Shown: positions 1-9,630 of the stretch, in pieces
How positions within the stretch are numbered: position 1 is the first letter of the stretch
Layout of the letters: each line of letters opens with the position of its first letter
DNA from: Paracoccus sp. Z118
GTDB lineage: Bacteria; Pseudomonadota; Alphaproteobacteria; Rhodobacterales; Rhodobacteraceae
Length of the DNA: 64,000 nt
Direction of reading: 5' to 3'
Assembly: GCF_019061185.1 (NCBI RefSeq)
Contig: NZ_JAHQZU010000007.1
Location: 62,001 to 126,000 of the forward strand
Program-made: the position numbers and the translations under genes
Notes under the pieces: generated by a model
Database searches by the model: none
What the model saw: only the letters and a program-made list of their open reading frames with translations
Told to the model about the DNA's origin: nothing

Positions 1-228
1 GCCTTCAACACGCTGGACCAGAACGCGATCCTCGGCCGCAACCCGCAGGTGCCGAACCTCTACCACGCGAACGGCTTTTCCGGCCACGGGCTGCAACAGG
101 CACCCGCCGTGGGACGCGGGATCGCCGAGCAGATCGTGCATGGCGACTGGGTGAGCCTCGACCTGTCACCGCTCGGGATGCAGCGGGTGCTGGACGGCAG
201 GCCGATGACCGAGGCGGCGATCGTGTGA
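1..228 (+). CDS. FAD-dependent oxidoreductase (DAO family), C-terminal end only
   Basis: Only the last 75 codons are present; the gene begins before the window and stops with TGA. The visible stretch contains NLYHANGFSGHGLQQAPAVG, the glycine-rich C-terminal segment that in D-amino-acid-oxidase-fold flavoproteins (sarcosine oxidase, FOXRED1-like) closes over the FAD, followed by a short tail. Family placement rests on this one motif, so the substrate cannot be named. It lies on the same strand as cmk but is separated from it by a 219-base gap filled with a palindromic repeat element, so co-transcription is unlikely. Confidence 0.6.
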   Translation, partial: AFNTLDQNAILGRNPQVPNLYHANGFSGHGLQQAPAVGRGIAEQIVHGDWVSLDLSPLGMQRVLDGRPMTEAAIV

Positions 229-238
229 TCGGAAAAAT

Positions 239-365
239 GGGGGCGCTGCCCCCGCCGCCTTACGGCGGCTCCCCCGGGATATTTTTGGCCGCCCGAGGAC
301 CACGCGGCGCATTCGGGCGGCTGGAAATATCCTGGGGGAGTCCGAAGGACGGGGGCAACGCCCCC
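239..365. repeat. Palindromic intergenic repeat (REP/BIME-like), copy 1
   Basis: The gap between the oxidoreductase and cmk holds two inverted arms. The left arm starts with GGGGGCGCTGCCCCC (239-253) and ends with CCCCCGGGATATTTTT near 286. The right arm runs GGAAATATCCTGGGGGAG from about 322 and ends GGGGGCAACGCCCCC (351-365). The arms are imperfect reverse complements, so RNA from either strand would fold. The same GGATATTT plus GGGGC-N-GCCCC combination recurs near 12.65, 21.76 and 61.17 kb. Confidence 0.7.
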
Positions 366-447
366 CTCCCCTGCTTCACCGCAGCCCCGGCTTTCCTCGG
401 CGGCGGCGCTGTGGCATGAACCTGGCGACCTGCCGGAAAGGACGCCC

Positions 448-1041
448 ATGCCCTTCACCATCGCCATCGACGGGCCCGCCGCCTCGGGCAAGGGCACCAT
501 TGCGCGGGCGCTGGCGGCGCGGTTCGGCTTTGGGCATCTGGATACGGGGCTGCTCTATCGCGCGGTGGGCGCCAGGGGCGGCGATCCGGTCCGGGCCGCC
601 CGCAACCTGACCCCGGACGACCTCGGCCGCCCTGGCCTGCGCAGCGCCGAGGCGGGACAGGCCGCGAGCCGCGTCGCCGCCATTCCTGAGGTGCGGGCCG
701 CGCTGGTCGAATTCCAGCGCCGCTTCGCCGCGGGGGAGCCGGGCGCGATCCTCGACGGGCGCGACATCGGCACGGTCATCTGCCCCGATGCCGACGTGAA
801 GCTGTTCGTCATTGCCGACGACCTTACCCGCGCCCGCCGCCGGGCGGCCGAGCTGGGGGCGGACGAAGGCGAGATGCTGGCGCAGCTGCGCGAACGCGAT
901 GCCCGCGACAGCGCCCGCGCGACCGCGCCGCTTCGGCCGGCAGGCGACGCTGTGACGCTCGACACGACCGCGCTGAGCATCGACGAGGCCGTGGACGCGG
1001 CCGTCGCCGCGGTCGAGCAGGCAATGGCGGCGCGGGGCTGA
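448..1041 (+). CDS. cmk: Cytidylate kinase
   Basis: Phosphorylates CMP and dCMP to the diphosphates with ATP, in the cytosol, feeding RNA, DNA and CDP-lipid synthesis. The 197-residue product starts with the P-loop GPAASGKGT (residues 9-17), followed by the acceptor-site segment [17 protein letters not shown] motif lies near residue 107 and an arginine-rich lid around [10 protein letters not shown]. It is slightly shorter than typical Cmk (210-230 residues) but has all core motifs. The start follows a GGAAAGGACGCCC ribosome-binding region. cmk upstream of rpsA is a widely conserved order. An unrelated gene and a repeat sit upstream, where aroA is often found. Confidence 0.95.
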   Translation: MPFTIAIDGPAASGKGTIARALAARFGFGHLDTGLLYRAVGARGGDPVRAARNLTPDDLGRPGLRSAEAGQAASRVAAIPEVRAALVEFQRRFAAGEPGAILDGRDIGTVICPDADVKLFVIADDLTRARRRAAELGADEGEMLAQLRERDARDSARATAPLRPAGDAVTLDTTALSIDEAVDAAVAAVEQAMAARG

Positions 1042-1057
1042 TTTCCCCGCGCGGCGC

Positions 1058-1086
1058 TTGCCCTTCACATCGGGGCGAGGTATACG
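1058..1086 (+). promoter_or_regulatory. Sigma-70-type promoter for rpsA
   Basis: TTGCCC (1058-1063), a 17-base spacer and TATACG (1081-1086) lie in the cmk-rpsA gap. This predicts a leader of about 150 nt before the rpsA start at 1244, long enough for structure-based control. S1 is known to repress its own translation in enterobacteria; whether it does so here is inference. Confidence 0.6.
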
Positions 1087-1243
1087 CCCGTCCAAGTCTT
1101 TCGGGCGACATGGCCAAAACAGGCCGCTTTCAACGGGGTCGGGCGTCAGCTTCGACCTTTTGGCGTTCACGAAAGACCCCTACAGACCGGCGGAGCCAAC
1201 CGCCCGGCCCGCATAGCAAACCGCAAAGGACACCAGCGCCCAC

Positions 1244-2923
1244 ATGGCGAAAAACGCATCCATGGAGGAATTCGAGGCCCTCCTGAACGACAGCCTCGAA
1301 ATCGACACCCCGAACGAAGGTTCGGTCGTGCGCGGCAAGGTCATCGCCATCGAGGCGGGCCAGGCCATCATCGACGTCGGCTACAAGATGGAAGGCCGCG
1401 TCGATCTGAAAGAATTCGCGGGCCCCGGCGAGGACGCCAACCTGAAGGTCGGCGACGAGGTCGAAGTGTTCCTCGACCGCGTGGAGAACGCGCGGGGCGA
1501 GGCTTCGATCAGCCGCGAGAAGGCCCGCCGTGAAGAGGCGTGGGACCGGCTTGAGCAGGCCTATGCCAAGGAAGAGCGCGTCGATGGCGCCATCTTCGGC
1601 CGCGTCAAGGGCGGCTTCACCGTGGATCTGGGCGGCGCCGTGGCGTTCCTGCCCGGCAGCCAGGTCGATGTGCGTCCCGTGCGCGATGCCGGCCCGCTGA
1701 TGGGTCTGAAGCAGCCGTTCCAGATCCTCAAGATGGACCGCCGCCGGGGCAACATCGTCGTCTCGCGCCGCGCCATTCTTGAAGAATCGCGCGCCGAGCA
1801 GCGTGCCGAGGTCATCGCCAACCTGCACGAAGGTCAGGTGGTGGACGGCGTCGTCAAGAACATCACCGAATACGGCGCCTTCGTCGATCTGGGCGGTGTT
1901 GACGGCCTGCTGCACGTCACCGACATGGCGTGGCGCCGCGTGAACCACCCGTCCGAGATCCTGGCGATCGGCGAGACCGTCAAGGTCCAGGTCGTCAAGA
2001 TCAACAAGGAAACCCACCGCATCTCGCTGGGCATGAAGCAGCTCCAGTCCGATCCGTGGGACACCGTGGCCGAGAAGTTCCCGATCGGTTCGGTCCACAA
2101 GGGCCGCGTCACCAACATCACCGATTACGGCGCCTTCGTGGAGCTGGAAGCGGGGATCGAGGGGCTCGTCCACGTTTCCGAAATGTCGTGGACCAAGAAG
2201 AACGTCCATCCCGGCAAGATCGTGTCCACCTCGCAGGAGGTTGACGTCATGGTGCTGGAGATCGACGAGCAGAAGCGCCGCGTGAGCCTTGGCCTGAAGC
2301 AGACCATGCGCAACCCGTGGGAAGTCTTCGCCGAAACCCACCCGGCCGGCACCCAGATCGAGGGCGAGGTCAAGAACATCACCGAGTTCGGTCTGTTCGT
2401 GGGTCTGGAAGGCGACATCGACGGCATGGTCCATCTCAGCGACATCAGCTGGGACCAGCGCGGCGAGGATGCCATCCAGAACTACCGCAAGGGCGATGTC
2501 GTCCGCGCGGCGGTGCAGGAAGTCGATGTCGAGAAAGAGCGTATCTCGCTGTCGATCAAGGCGCTGGAAAACGACACCATGTCGGAAGCCGTTGACGGCG
2601 TGAAGCGTGGCTCGATCGTGTCCGTCACCGTGACGGCGATCGAGGAAGGCGGGATCGAAGTGGAATACAACGGCGTCAAGTCGTTCATCCGCCGCTCCGA
2701 CCTCGCCCGCGACCGTCAGGACCAGCGCCCCGAGCGTTTCCAGGTCGGCGACACCATCGACGCCCGCGTCACCAACATCGACACCAAGACCCGCCGTCTG
2801 GGCCTGTCGATCAAGGCGCGCGAGATCGCCGAGGAAAAGGAAGCCGTTGAACAGTATGGCTCGTCCGATTCGGGCGCCTCGCTGGGCGACATCCTGGGCG
2901 CCGCGCTGAAGAACCGCGGCTGA
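1244..2923 (+). CDS. rpsA: 30S ribosomal protein S1
   Basis: Binds mRNA on the small ribosomal subunit and helps initiation on structured or weak-SD messages. The 559-residue product consists of six consecutive S1 (OB-fold) repeats, roughly residues 25-95, 113-178, 199-267, 284-354, 371-441 and 457-527. Repeats 3 to 5 show the typical pattern [40 protein letters not shown] and [20 protein letters not shown]. Length and domain number match the proteobacterial protein. The start follows AAAGGACACCAGCGCCCAC. It is expressed from its own promoter (1058-1086) and ends 30 bases before a strong terminator. A long open frame on the opposite strand is a codon-bias shadow. Confidence 0.98.
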   Translation: MAKNASMEEFEALLNDSLEIDTPNEGSVVRGKVIAIEAGQAIIDVGYKMEGRVDLKEFAGPGEDANLKVGDEVEVFLDRVENARGEASISREKARREEAWDRLEQAYAKEERVDGAIFGRVKGGFTVDLGGAVAFLPGSQVDVRPVRDAGPLMGLKQPFQILKMDRRRGNIVVSRRAILEESRAEQRAEVIANLHEGQVVDGVVKNITEYGAFVDLGGVDGLLHVTDMAWRRVNHPSEILAIGETVKVQVVKINKETHRISLGMKQLQSDPWDTVAEKFPIGSVHKGRVTNITDYGAFVELEAGIEGLVHVSEMSWTKKNVHPGKIVSTSQEVDVMVLEIDEQKRRVSLGLKQTMRNPWEVFAETHPAGTQIEGEVKNITEFGLFVGLEGDIDGMVHLSDISWDQRGEDAIQNYRKGDVVRAAVQEVDVEKERISLSIKALENDTMSEAVDGVKRGSIVSVTVTAIEEGGIEVEYNGVKSFIRRSDLARDRQDQRPERFQVGDTIDARVTNIDTKTRRLGLSIKAREIAEEKEAVEQYGSSDSGASLGDILGAALKNRG

Positions 2924-2954
2924 GCCCCGGCTCACCCATCCGACACCGATGTTT

Positions 2955-2986
2955 CATGCCGCCCCCTTCCGGGGCGGCATGTTTCG
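2955..2986 (+). terminator. Rho-independent terminator of rpsA
   Basis: An 11-bp perfect stem, CATGCCGCCCC (2955-2965) with GGGGCGGCATG (2971-2981), has a 5-base loop and is followed by TTTCGTT. Confidence 0.8.
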
Positions 2987-3029
2987 TTCTGCCGCAAGCC
3001 GCCGATGCGCGATTTTCCCGTGCAACCAA

Positions 3030-3058
3030 TTGGCATCGCTTGCGTTCCCCATCATACG
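3030..3058 (+). promoter_or_regulatory. Candidate promoter for ihfB
   Basis: TTGGCA (3030-3035), a 17-base spacer and CATACG (3053-3058) precede ihfB by 60 bases and follow the rpsA terminator, so ihfB probably has its own transcript. The -10 match is only fair. Confidence 0.35.
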
Positions 3059-3117
3059 CTTGGCTGTCCGCTCGCGGGTTGCCGCGCACGGGGCTTTCCG
3101 CGCTTGCAGGGGTTTCC

Positions 3118-3402
3118 ATGATCCGGTCCGAACTGATCCAGAAGATTGCCGACGAAAATCCGCACCTCGTCCAGCGGGACGTGGAAAAGATCGTGGGCAC
3201 CGTTTTCGACGAGATCATCGCGGCCATGGCGCGGGGCGATCGGGTCGAACTGCGCGGTTTCGGCGCGTTCTCGGTCAAGCAGCGCGACGCCCGGCAGGGC
3301 CGCAACCCGCGCACCGGCGACATGGTGCAGGTCGAGGAAAAGCACGTGCCGTTCTTCAAGACGGGCAAGCTGCTGCGCGACCGCCTGAACGAGGACAGCT
3401 GA
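3118..3402 (+). CDS. ihfB: Integration host factor subunit beta
   Basis: A DNA-bending architectural protein that pairs with IhfA. The 94-residue product fits the family exactly, beginning [17 protein letters not shown]. It carries the HU/IHF signature [21 protein letters not shown] near residues 44-64, whose RNP tip intercalates into the minor groove. The open frame extends upstream to 2956 without a stop, but that part overlaps the terminator and promoter region and has no family resemblance, so the ATG at 3118 is chosen. Its position directly after rpsA is conserved in proteobacteria. Confidence 0.96.
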   Translation: MIRSELIQKIADENPHLVQRDVEKIVGTVFDEIIAAMARGDRVELRGFGAFSVKQRDARQGRNPRTGDMVQVEEKHVPFFKTGKLLRDRLNEDS

Positions 3403-3447
3403 CGCCTCTTCCTGTGACGCCCCTTCCCGCCCCGAGAGCGCGGTTGA

Positions 3448-3484
3448 TACGGCGCCCGCGATGCGCCAGATTGCGGGCGCCGTA
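3448..3484. terminator. Long hairpin after ihfB
   Basis: A perfect 12-bp stem, TACGGCGCCCGC (3448-3459) with GCGGGCGCCGTA (3473-3484), has a 13-base loop. There is no T-tract, so it could be a weak terminator or an mRNA 3' stabiliser rather than a classical intrinsic terminator. Confidence 0.45.
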
Positions 3485-3527
3485 ACCCGCCCCTCTCGCG
3501 CCCGCCCATTTCGAAGGAATCGCCCCC

Positions 3528-3959
3528 ATGCGCACCATCCGCCTGCTGATCATGGCCCTGCTCGCCCTGGTGCTGATCCTGGTGGCGCTGGCCAATCGCG
3601 GGCCGGTGACGGTCTCGCTGGTCCCGCAGGAACTCGCCGCCTATCTTGGCGGCAGCTACAGCGTGACGCTGCCGCTGTTCCTGCTGCTGTTCCTGACGCT
3701 GGCGATCGGCATGGTGCTGGGGCTGGTGGGCGAATGGCTGCGCGAATCCCCCTATCGCTCGCAGGCGGCGAAGGCCCGCAGCGCCGAGCGGGTCGTGACC
3801 GTTCAGCGCGAGGTCGCCCCGCGCGACGAGGTGCTGGCGATCCTCGATGCGACCAGGGCCCCGGCCCCGCCTGCCGCCCCGGCTGTCGTGACGACGACCA
3901 CGACGACCCTGCCCGCCGCCGCCCCTGTCGCACCCGGCTCGGTGGCCGTGCGGCCATGA
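3528..3959 (+). CDS. LapA-domain (DUF1049) inner-membrane protein
   Basis: The 143-residue product has two hydrophobic segments, about residues 4-24 and 45-70, separated by a short polar loop with NRGPVTVSL. This is the usual LapA/YciS layout (lipopolysaccharide assembly protein A domain). The family acts at the inner membrane in LPS export quality control in E. coli. The tail after residue 75 is cytoplasmic-looking and ends in an Ala/Pro/Thr-rich stretch with six consecutive threonines. The start follows TCGAAGGAATCGCCCCC. Its stop overlaps the trpF start by four bases (ATGA), so the two are translationally coupled. lapA next to trpF is common in Rhodobacterales. Confidence 0.8.
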   Translation: MRTIRLLIMALLALVLILVALANRGPVTVSLVPQELAAYLGGSYSVTLPLFLLLFLTLAIGMVLGLVGEWLRESPYRSQAAKARSAERVVTVQREVAPRDEVLAILDATRAPAPPAAPAVVTTTTTTLPAAAPVAPGSVAVRP

Positions 3960-4615
3960 CCGCCGCCGTCAAGATCTGCGGGCTGAGCCGGGCTGAAGAT
4001 GTCGCCGCCGCCGCCGAGGCGGGCGCGCGCTACGGGGGCTTCGTGTTCTTCCCCCGCTCGCCCCGCCATGTGACGATCGAGCAGGCGGCTGCGCTGGCTT
4101 TGGCGGTGCCGGACGGGATGGCGCGCGTGGGGCTGTTCGTCGATCCCGATGACGAGACGCTGGACCGGGTGCTGCAAACCGTGCCGCTCGACATCCTGCA
4201 GCTCCACGGCAAGGAAACGCCCGAGCGCGTGGCCGAAATCCGCGCCCGCATCGGCCTGCCGGTGATGAAGGCGGTGGGGATTGCGGAGCCTGCGGACCTG
4301 CCCGCGCTGCTCGATTACGGGCTGGTGGCCGATCTGCTGCTGGTGGACGCCAAGCCCCCGAAGGGCGCGGCGCTGCCGGGCGGCAACGGGTTGGCTTTCG
4401 ATTGGCGGCTGCTGGCGGGTCGGCGGATGCTGAAACCATGGATGCTGGCGGGCGGCCTGACCGCCGCCAACGTGGCCGAGGCAATCCGCCTGACCGGCGC
4501 GCAGGCCGTCGATGTCAGCTCCGGCGTGGAAACCGCGCCGGGGGTGAAGGACGCGGGGCTGATCCGCGATTTCGTCGCCGCCGCGACCGGCGCACAGGCG
4601 GCTCGCACCGCATGA
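3956..4615 (+). CDS. trpF: Phosphoribosylanthranilate isomerase
   Basis: Third step of tryptophan synthesis: an Amadori rearrangement of N-(5-phosphoribosyl)anthranilate in a TIM barrel. The 219-residue product has KICGL (6-10) with the catalytic cysteine, and [11 protein letters not shown] near 30-40. It also has LLLVDAK with the catalytic aspartate (around 128), and the phosphate-binding AVDVSSGVE close to the C-terminus. The ATG overlaps the lapA stop. A longer open frame reaching back to 3461 is only the read-through of another frame. The next gene starts inside this stop codon, giving a tight lapA-trpF-GNAT-trpB unit. Confidence 0.96.
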   Translation: MTAAVKICGLSRAEDVAAAAEAGARYGGFVFFPRSPRHVTIEQAAALALAVPDGMARVGLFVDPDDETLDRVLQTVPLDILQLHGKETPERVAEIRARIGLPVMKAVGIAEPADLPALLDYGLVADLLLVDAKPPKGAALPGGNGLAFDWRLLAGRRMLKPWMLAGGLTAANVAEAIRLTGAQAVDVSSGVETAPGVKDAGLIRDFVAAATGAQAARTA

Positions 4616-5052
4616 TCTGGCGCAAGGCGACTGCCGCCGACATTCCCGCCATCATCGCGCTGCTGTCCGACGATGTGCTGGGCCAGTCCCGCGAAAGCGC
4701 CGACGCGGCCCCCTATCTCGTCGCGTTCGACGCGATGGCGGCCGAGCCGACCAACCACCAGATCGTTGGCGAGGACGATGGCCGCGTGGTCGCCTGTTAC
4801 CAGATCACCTTCATCTCGGGTCTCTCGCAGCAGGGCGCGCGGCGGGCGCTGGTCGAAGCTGTCCGTGTCGCCCCCGACCTGCGCGGGCACGGCGTCGGCG
4901 CGGCGCTGATGGCCGACGCCGAAGCGCGGGCGCGGGCCGAGGGGTGCCGGATGATCCAGCTCACCACCACCGCCACCCGCACCGACGCGCAGCGCTTCTA
5001 TGCCCGGCTCGGCTTTACCCCCTCGCATATCGGCTTTAAGAAAGCGCTCTGA
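4612..5052 (+). CDS. GNAT-family N-acetyltransferase
   Basis: The 146-residue product carries one complete GNAT fold: N-terminal [13 protein letters not shown], central [20 protein letters not shown] (the acetyl-CoA pyrophosphate-binding V-x-x-x-x-R-G-x-G-x-A motif, about residues 83-102) and the C-terminal [10 protein letters not shown] motif. Its ATG overlaps the trpF stop by four bases and trpB starts 22 bases after it, so it is embedded in the trp unit. The substrate is unknown. Nothing in the sequence ties it to tryptophan synthesis, and it could be a small-molecule or protein acetylase that simply shares the transcript. Confidence 0.85.
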   Translation: MIWRKATAADIPAIIALLSDDVLGQSRESADAAPYLVAFDAMAAEPTNHQIVGEDDGRVVACYQITFISGLSQQGARRALVEAVRVAPDLRGHGVGAALMADAEARARAEGCRMIQLTTTATRTDAQRFYARLGFTPSHIGFKKAL

Positions 5053-5074
5053 TCCCCCGCGACAGGAGCGTGCC

Positions 5075-6301
5075 ATGGCCGACGATCTGCTGAACAGCTA
5101 CATGAGCGGCCCGGACGAGCAGGGCCGGTTCGGCATCTTCGGCGGCCGCTTCGTCAGCGAGACGCTGATGCCGCTGATCCTGGACCTTCAGGCCGAATAC
5201 GACCGCGCCAAGGCCGACCCGGCCTTCGCCGCCGAGATGCTGGACCTTCAGACCCATTACGTCGGCCGCCCCTCGCCGCTCTACAAGGCCGAGCGGCTGA
5301 CCGAGCGGCTGGGCGGCGCGACCGTCTATTTCAAGCGCGAGGAGCTGAACCACACCGGCAGCCACAAGGTGAACAACGTGCTGGGCCAGATCCTGCTGGC
5401 CCGCCGGATGGGCAAGACGCGCATCATCGCGGAAACCGGCGCCGGGCAGCACGGCGTCGCCACGGCCACCGTCTGCGCGCGGTTCGGGCTGAAATGCGTC
5501 GTCTATATGGGCGCGCATGATGTCGAGCGGCAGCAGCCCAACGTGTTCCGCATGCGCCTGCTCGGGGCCGAGGTCGTGGCCGTGAAGTCGGGACGCGGCA
5601 CGCTCAAGGACGCGATGAACGACGCGATGCGCGACTGGGTTACGAACGTGCATGACACCTTCTACTGCATCGGCACGGTGGCGGGGCCGCACCCCTATCC
5701 GGCGATGGTCCGCGACTTCCAGTCGATCATCGGGCGCGAGACGAAGACGCAGATCATGGCCGCCGAGGGCCGCCTTCCCGACACCATCATCGCTGCGATC
5801 GGCGGCGGATCGAACGCAATGGGGCTGTTCCACCCGTTCCTCGACGACGCCTCCGTCCGCATCATCGGCGTCGAGGCCGGCGGCAAGGGCGTGGACGAGC
5901 GGATGGAGCATTGCGCCAGCCTTTCCGGCGGCCGTCCGGGCGTCCTGCACGGCAACCGCACCTATCTGCTTCAGGACGACGACGGGCAGATCCTCGAAGG
6001 CAGTTCGATCAGCGCCGGGCTGGATTATCCCGGCGTCGGGCCGGAGCATGCCTGGCTGAACGATGTCGGCCGCGCCGAATATGTCGCCATCACCGACAAC
6101 GAGGCGCTGGCCGCCTTCACGCTCTGCTGCGAGACGGAAGGCATCATCCCCGCGCTGGAGCCGTGCCACGCCCTCGCCCATATCGCCAAGATCGCGCCGA
6201 CGCTGCCGCGCGAGCATCTGATCGTGATGAACCTGTCGGGCCGTGGCGACAAGGACATCTTCACCGTCGCCCGTCACCTCGGGGTCGAAATCACGGCCTG
6301 A
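5075..6301 (+). CDS. trpB: Tryptophan synthase beta chain
   Basis: A PLP enzyme joining indole and serine to make tryptophan, in an alpha2-beta2 complex with TrpA, which is not in this window. The 408-residue product has the PLP lysine in [10 protein letters not shown] (around residue 95) and [15 protein letters not shown] near 118. The phosphate-binding loop is GGGSNAMG, and the C-terminal region is [13 protein letters not shown]. Length matches the family (about 400). The ATG at 5075 follows GACAGGAGCGTGCC; an upstream in-frame ATG at 5000 lies inside the acetyltransferase gene and is rejected. Confidence 0.97.
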   Translation: MADDLLNSYMSGPDEQGRFGIFGGRFVSETLMPLILDLQAEYDRAKADPAFAAEMLDLQTHYVGRPSPLYKAERLTERLGGATVYFKREELNHTGSHKVNNVLGQILLARRMGKTRIIAETGAGQHGVATATVCARFGLKCVVYMGAHDVERQQPNVFRMRLLGAEVVAVKSGRGTLKDAMNDAMRDWVTNVHDTFYCIGTVAGPHPYPAMVRDFQSIIGRETKTQIMAAEGRLPDTIIAAIGGGSNAMGLFHPFLDDASVRIIGVEAGGKGVDERMEHCASLSGGRPGVLHGNRTYLLQDDDGQILEGSSISAGLDYPGVGPEHAWLNDVGRAEYVAITDNEALAAFTLCCETEGIIPALEPCHALAHIAKIAPTLPREHLIVMNLSGRGDKDIFTVARHLGVEITA

Positions 6302-6407
6302 ACCAGAGCCGTCAGCGGGGGCCTGCGCGGCCCTCGCGCGTCCGTGTGGCAACTTTACGCCGACATCCGGTGTTGTCTGTGCAATCTCAACCATCACAGG
6401 TAACGCC

Positions 6408-6899
6408 ATGAAGAATATCTCCAGGACCTCCAGCCTGCTCGCCTCGGCGGCCATCGCCGTGACCTCGCTCGGCTCGGCCGCCATCGCGCAGACTGCGACC
6501 ACCCCGGTTCCCGATGCGGTCGTGACCGACGTGCCCGGCGCGGTCGTCGTCGTTCCGAACCAACCCGGCACCACGCCCGACATGGTCGTCGTGACCCCGG
6601 TGGCGCCCGGCACCGTCACCCCCGGCACCCCGCCCGAGATCATGGCCGAGCCCTTCCACCAGTTCAGCATGGAGCAGATCGCCAACGATCAGGCGGTGAT
6701 CGACACGCTGCTGGCGCAGGGCTTTTCGGACATCGTCATCGACCGCGACGGCACGCTGCTGACCGTGACCGCCGTTCGGGGCGCGAGCCCGGTCGAGTTG
6801 GTCTATCAGACCGCCTCGGGCCGGCTGGTCTCGATCGACGGCGAGGCGGTGATCTATGAGGGCGACGATTCCGGCGCGACCACCGAATCGAGCCGGTGA
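6408..6899 (+). CDS. Secreted hypothetical protein with PepSY-like C-terminus
   Basis: The 163-residue product begins with a Sec signal peptide (MKNISRTSSLLASAAIAVTS, predicted cleavage after SAAIAQ near residue 28). A low-complexity Val/Pro/Thr linker (about 30-75) follows, then a compact C-terminal part. That part is like a PepSY unit: QAVIDTLLAQGFSDIVIDRD, LTVTAVRGASPVELVYQTAS and GRLVSIDGEAV. The family link is inferred from this alternation and not certain. The start follows ATCACAGGTAACGCC. It is monocistronic: about 100 bases separate it from trpB and a terminator follows directly. The likely location is the periplasm. Confidence 0.6.
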   Translation: MKNISRTSSLLASAAIAVTSLGSAAIAQTATTPVPDAVVTDVPGAVVVVPNQPGTTPDMVVVTPVAPGTVTPGTPPEIMAEPFHQFSMEQIANDQAVIDTLLAQGFSDIVIDRDGTLLTVTAVRGASPVELVYQTASGRLVSIDGEAVIYEGDDSGATTESSR

Positions 6900-6922
6900 T
6901 CAGCTCCGACCATGAAACCGGC

Positions 6923-6950
6923 AGCGGCCCCCTTTGCGGGGCCGCTTTCG
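6923..6950 (+). terminator. Rho-independent terminator
   Basis: A 9-bp perfect stem, AGCGGCCCC (6923-6931) with GGGGCCGCT (6938-6946), is followed by TTCGTCT. It lies between the secreted-protein gene and the convergent DUF4893 gene. Confidence 0.7.
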
Positions 6951-6960
6951 TCTGCGGGCC

Positions 6961-7575
6961 TCAGCGGGTCAGCGTCAGGATGTTGATGGTCGACTCGCGG
7001 TAGGGGAACGGAAAGATGATCCGCCCCCGCTCGTCCGAGACGATCTCGACCCGGCCGACATCGGGCAGCGTCTCGGTGCCGCTGGTGTCCACGGTTTCGG
7101 CGAAGTCGGCATAGGGCAGCGGCGCCTCGCCATGCACGAAGCTGCTGCCCAGATAGACCAGTCCGTCCGCGTCACGGTGGATAGTGCCGCGCGTCCGCTG
7201 CGAGCCGGTCAGCTTCTCGAACCCGATCGTGCCGCCCTCGGCGGTGACGACGCAGCGGAACGGGTCGTAGCTGATCGCCCCGGCGATCCCGCCCAGCTTG
7301 GTCATCTGGCAGCGCCATTCGCCCTCGATCAGCGCCGCGTCCACTTCCTCCGCCGGCAGCGGATCGCCGCGCAGCCCCGCCAGCGCCCGCCCCAGATCGC
7401 CCGCCTCGGCCCGCGCCGATTCCAGCACCGCGCGCCCGAGCGCCGTCTCGATCCCTTCAAGCCGCGCCGCATCCTCGGCCCGGATCGCGGTGCCGTCCGC
7501 CAGCGTGGCCCCTTCCTGGGCGGCAACGGGGGCGGCAAGCGCCAGCGCGAGGGCGAGGATCGGAAGTCGGGTCAT
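6961..7575 (-). CDS. Secreted DUF4893-type protein
   Basis: The 204-residue product has an N-terminal signal peptide (MTRLPILALALALAAPVAAQ, cleavage near residue 20). A mature domain follows with EGEWRCQMTKLGG, SYDPFRCVVTAEGG, KLTGSQRTRGTIHRD and a C-terminal RGRIIFPFPYRES. The WRC..KLGG and KLTGSQRTRG motifs with two cysteines recall the DUF4893 family of periplasmic proteins, whose function is not known. The assignment is from memory of that pattern. The start ATG overlaps the upstream DUF2237 stop by four bases, so the pair is coupled. Confidence 0.55.
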   Translation of the reverse strand: MTRLPILALALALAAPVAAQEGATLADGTAIRAEDAARLEGIETALGRAVLESARAEAGDLGRALAGLRGDPLPAEEVDAALIEGEWRCQMTKLGGIAGAISYDPFRCVVTAEGGTIGFEKLTGSQRTRGTIHRDADGLVYLGSSFVHGEAPLPYADFAETVDTSGTETLPDVGRVEIVSDERGRIIFPFPYRESTINILTLTR

Positions 7576-7973
7576 GGTTGGTCCTTTCTGTCTGTCAGTC
7601 CATCCGGCAGGTCGATCGCATGGGCGCGCAGCAGTTCCATGGGCACGATCTCCAGCGTTCGCGCGTGGGTCGCCTGCAGGACGACCCGCGGGGCGGCGAA
7701 TTCCTGCGCCGCCTGCAGGAAGCGCCCGGCGCAGAGGCACCAGCGATCGCCCGGCTTCACCCCGTCGAAGCGGTATTCCGGGCGCGGGGTGGAAAGATCG
7801 TTGCCGAGGTATTTCGAGAAAGCGAGGAACTCCGCCGTTGCGACCACGCAGACGGTGTGCCGCCCGGTATCCTCGGGGCCAGTGTCGCAGCAGCCGTTGC
7901 GGTAGAAGCCCGTGAGGGGCTGGTTCGAGCATGGCTCCAGCACCCCGCCCAGCACGTTGATCGACGGTTCCAT
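7572..7973 (-). CDS. DUF2237 family protein
   Basis: The 133-residue cytoplasmic-type protein matches the DUF2237 pattern: NVLGGVLEPCSNQPLTGFYR, NGCCDTGPEDTGRHTVCV, FLAFSKYLGNDLSTPRPEY and GDRWCLCAGRF. Five conserved cysteines suggest metal or redox chemistry, but no function is established. It shares one base with the pth stop region upstream and overlaps the DUF4893 start downstream, forming a pth-DUF2237-DUF4893 operon. Confidence 0.8.
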   Translation of the reverse strand: MEPSINVLGGVLEPCSNQPLTGFYRNGCCDTGPEDTGRHTVCVVATAEFLAFSKYLGNDLSTPRPEYRFDGVKPGDRWCLCAGRFLQAAQEFAAPRVVLQATHARTLEIVPMELLRAHAIDLPDGLTDRKDQP

Positions 7974-8701
7974 CAGCGTTTGCCCCCGAACATCGCCCGC
8001 AACGCGCCGAGCTTTCCGGTCATGTCCTGCGGGCTCTCCTGCGGGGCCTCCTGCCGGGCCTCCGGCGCGGGCTGGGGCGTCGGCCTGCCCGCGTCCGCGT
8101 CGGCCACAGGCGGCCTGCTGCCGCTGTTCCGTGCCGGCGCGGTGCGGGCGGCGACGGCGGTGGAGAACCGCCCGTCATCCCCCGCCGCCAGCGCAGGTGC
8201 GCCGTCCGAAATACCGCGCAGCAGATCATCCAGCCATCCCGCATCCGCCTTGGCGAAATCCGACAGGACATAGCCGGATACCTGATCCTTGTGCCCCGGA
8301 TGGCCGATCCCCAGCCGGACGCGGCGATACCCCTCACCCAGATGCTGGTGGATCGACCGCAGCCCGTTATGCCCGGCATGGCCGCCACCCGTCTTGACCC
8401 GGACCTTGCCGGGGGCGAGGTCCAATTCGTCATGCAGCACGGTGACCTCGGCGGGCGTCAGCTTCAGATAACGCATCGCCTCGCCGACGGACTGGCCCGA
8501 CAGGTTCATGAAGGTCTGCGGCTTGAGCAGCGTCACCTTTTCGCCGCCCAAGCGCCCTTCGGCGGCCAGCCCCTGGAACCTGGCCCGCCAGAGCGAGAAT
8601 CCGTGATCCCCGGCGATCCGATCCACGGCCATCCAGCCGATATTGTGGCGGTTCCCGGCGTATTTCGCGCCCGGATTCCCCAGACCCACGATCAGCAGCA
8701 T
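7973..8701 (-). CDS. pth: Peptidyl-tRNA hydrolase
   Basis: Cleaves the ester bond of peptidyl-tRNAs that drop off ribosomes, recycling tRNA. The 242-residue product has [18 protein letters not shown] at the N-terminus with catalytic His (around residue 20). The canonical [12 protein letters not shown] (near 60) and [27 protein letters not shown] (near 90-115) follow. The core ends near residue 190. The remaining 50 residues are a Pro/Glu/Gln-rich extension with repeated [14 protein letters not shown] character and a basic terminal helix, longer than E. coli Pth (194 residues). It is the first gene of its operon and divergent from clpP. Confidence 0.96.
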   Translation of the reverse strand: MLLIVGLGNPGAKYAGNRHNIGWMAVDRIAGDHGFSLWRARFQGLAAEGRLGGEKVTLLKPQTFMNLSGQSVGEAMRYLKLTPAEVTVLHDELDLAPGKVRVKTGGGHAGHNGLRSIHQHLGEGYRRVRLGIGHPGHKDQVSGYVLSDFAKADAGWLDDLLRGISDGAPALAAGDDGRFSTAVAARTAPARNSGSRPPVADADAGRPTPQPAPEARQEAPQESPQDMTGKLGALRAMFGGKR

Positions 8702-8844
8702 GACGGCCCCTTTGCTTGCATTCGACCCATCCCTTGCAGGTGGCGTCGCGCGTTACTAAGACTCTGTCAACCTTTCGCCCGTAAAGCGGTGGACGGGCAG
8801 GACGCGGGCAGGATTGCCCGTAAGGGACGATGACAGGGGCTTCG

Positions 8845-9474
8845 ATGCACGATCCGCAAGAATTCTACATGAACACACTCGTCCCGATGGTGGTCGAACA
8901 GACCAGCCGCGGGGAACGTGCCTACGACATCTTCTCACGCCTGCTGAAGGAACGCATCATCTTCGTCTCCGGCCCGGTGCATGACGGGATGGCGACGCTG
9001 ATTTCGGCCCAGCTGCTGTTCCTTGAGGCGGAGAACCCGTCGAAGGACATCAGCATGTATATCAACAGTCCCGGCGGCGTCGTGACCGCGGGCCTGTCGA
9101 TCTACGACACGATGCAGTATGTGCGCCCGCGCATCTCGACGCTGGTGATCGGACAGGCGGCATCGATGGGCTCGCTGCTGCTGGCGGCCGGGGAAAAGGG
9201 CGCGCGCTATTCGCTCCCGAACAGCCGGATCATGGTCCACCAGCCCTCTGGCGGGTTCCGCGGCCACACCTCGGACCTGCTGATCCACGCCGAGGAAACG
9301 CACAAGCTCAAGCAGCGCCTGAACGAGATCTACGTCCAACACACCGGCCGTTCGCTGGAAGAGGTGGAACGCGCGCTCGACCGCGACCGCTTCATGTCGC
9401 CCGGCGAGGCGAAGGACTGGGGTCTCATCGACGAGATTCTGGAACCGCGCGGCAAGGCGGTCCCCGAAAGTTGA
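8845..9474 (+). CDS. clpP: ATP-dependent Clp protease proteolytic subunit
   Basis: A serine protease forming a double-heptamer chamber that degrades proteins fed in by ClpX or ClpA. The 209-residue product has the nucleophile in GQAASMGS (about residue 105), His in [11 protein letters not shown] (about 130) and the oxyanion strand INSPGG. The start at 8845 (MHDPQEFYM) is chosen because AGGGG sits five bases upstream; an in-frame ATG at 8830 would add five residues and has a poorer site. clpX follows after 156 bases. The 143-base gap to pth must contain promoters for both directions, but I could not settle on clear boxes. Confidence 0.97.
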   Translation: MHDPQEFYMNTLVPMVVEQTSRGERAYDIFSRLLKERIIFVSGPVHDGMATLISAQLLFLEAENPSKDISMYINSPGGVVTAGLSIYDTMQYVRPRISTLVIGQAASMGSLLLAAGEKGARYSLPNSRIMVHQPSGGFRGHTSDLLIHAEETHKLKQRLNEIYVQHTGRSLEEVERALDRDRFMSPGEAKDWGLIDEILEPRGKAVPES

Positions 9475-9630
9475 ACAGTTCCCGCAACGTTCCCGATATG
9501 GGCGTTTAGGGATTGTGACGACTAATCCGCGCCCCTAGATTGGGGCGATCAGCGGTCGCGGCGCTTTTGCCGCCTCCGGCACCTGCCGGCCCCATTCCGG
9601 GTCGCAGCGACGAAGGACAAGGAACTGACC

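Noticed and set aside
1130..2935. 601-codon open frame opposite rpsA
   Set aside because: Complement of S1 repeats, with no motif of its own.
8702..8844. RpoH-type heat-shock promoter for clpP
   Set aside because: CTTGCA and TTACTAAG elements exist but spacing and sequence do not fit a convincing consensus; left unannotated.
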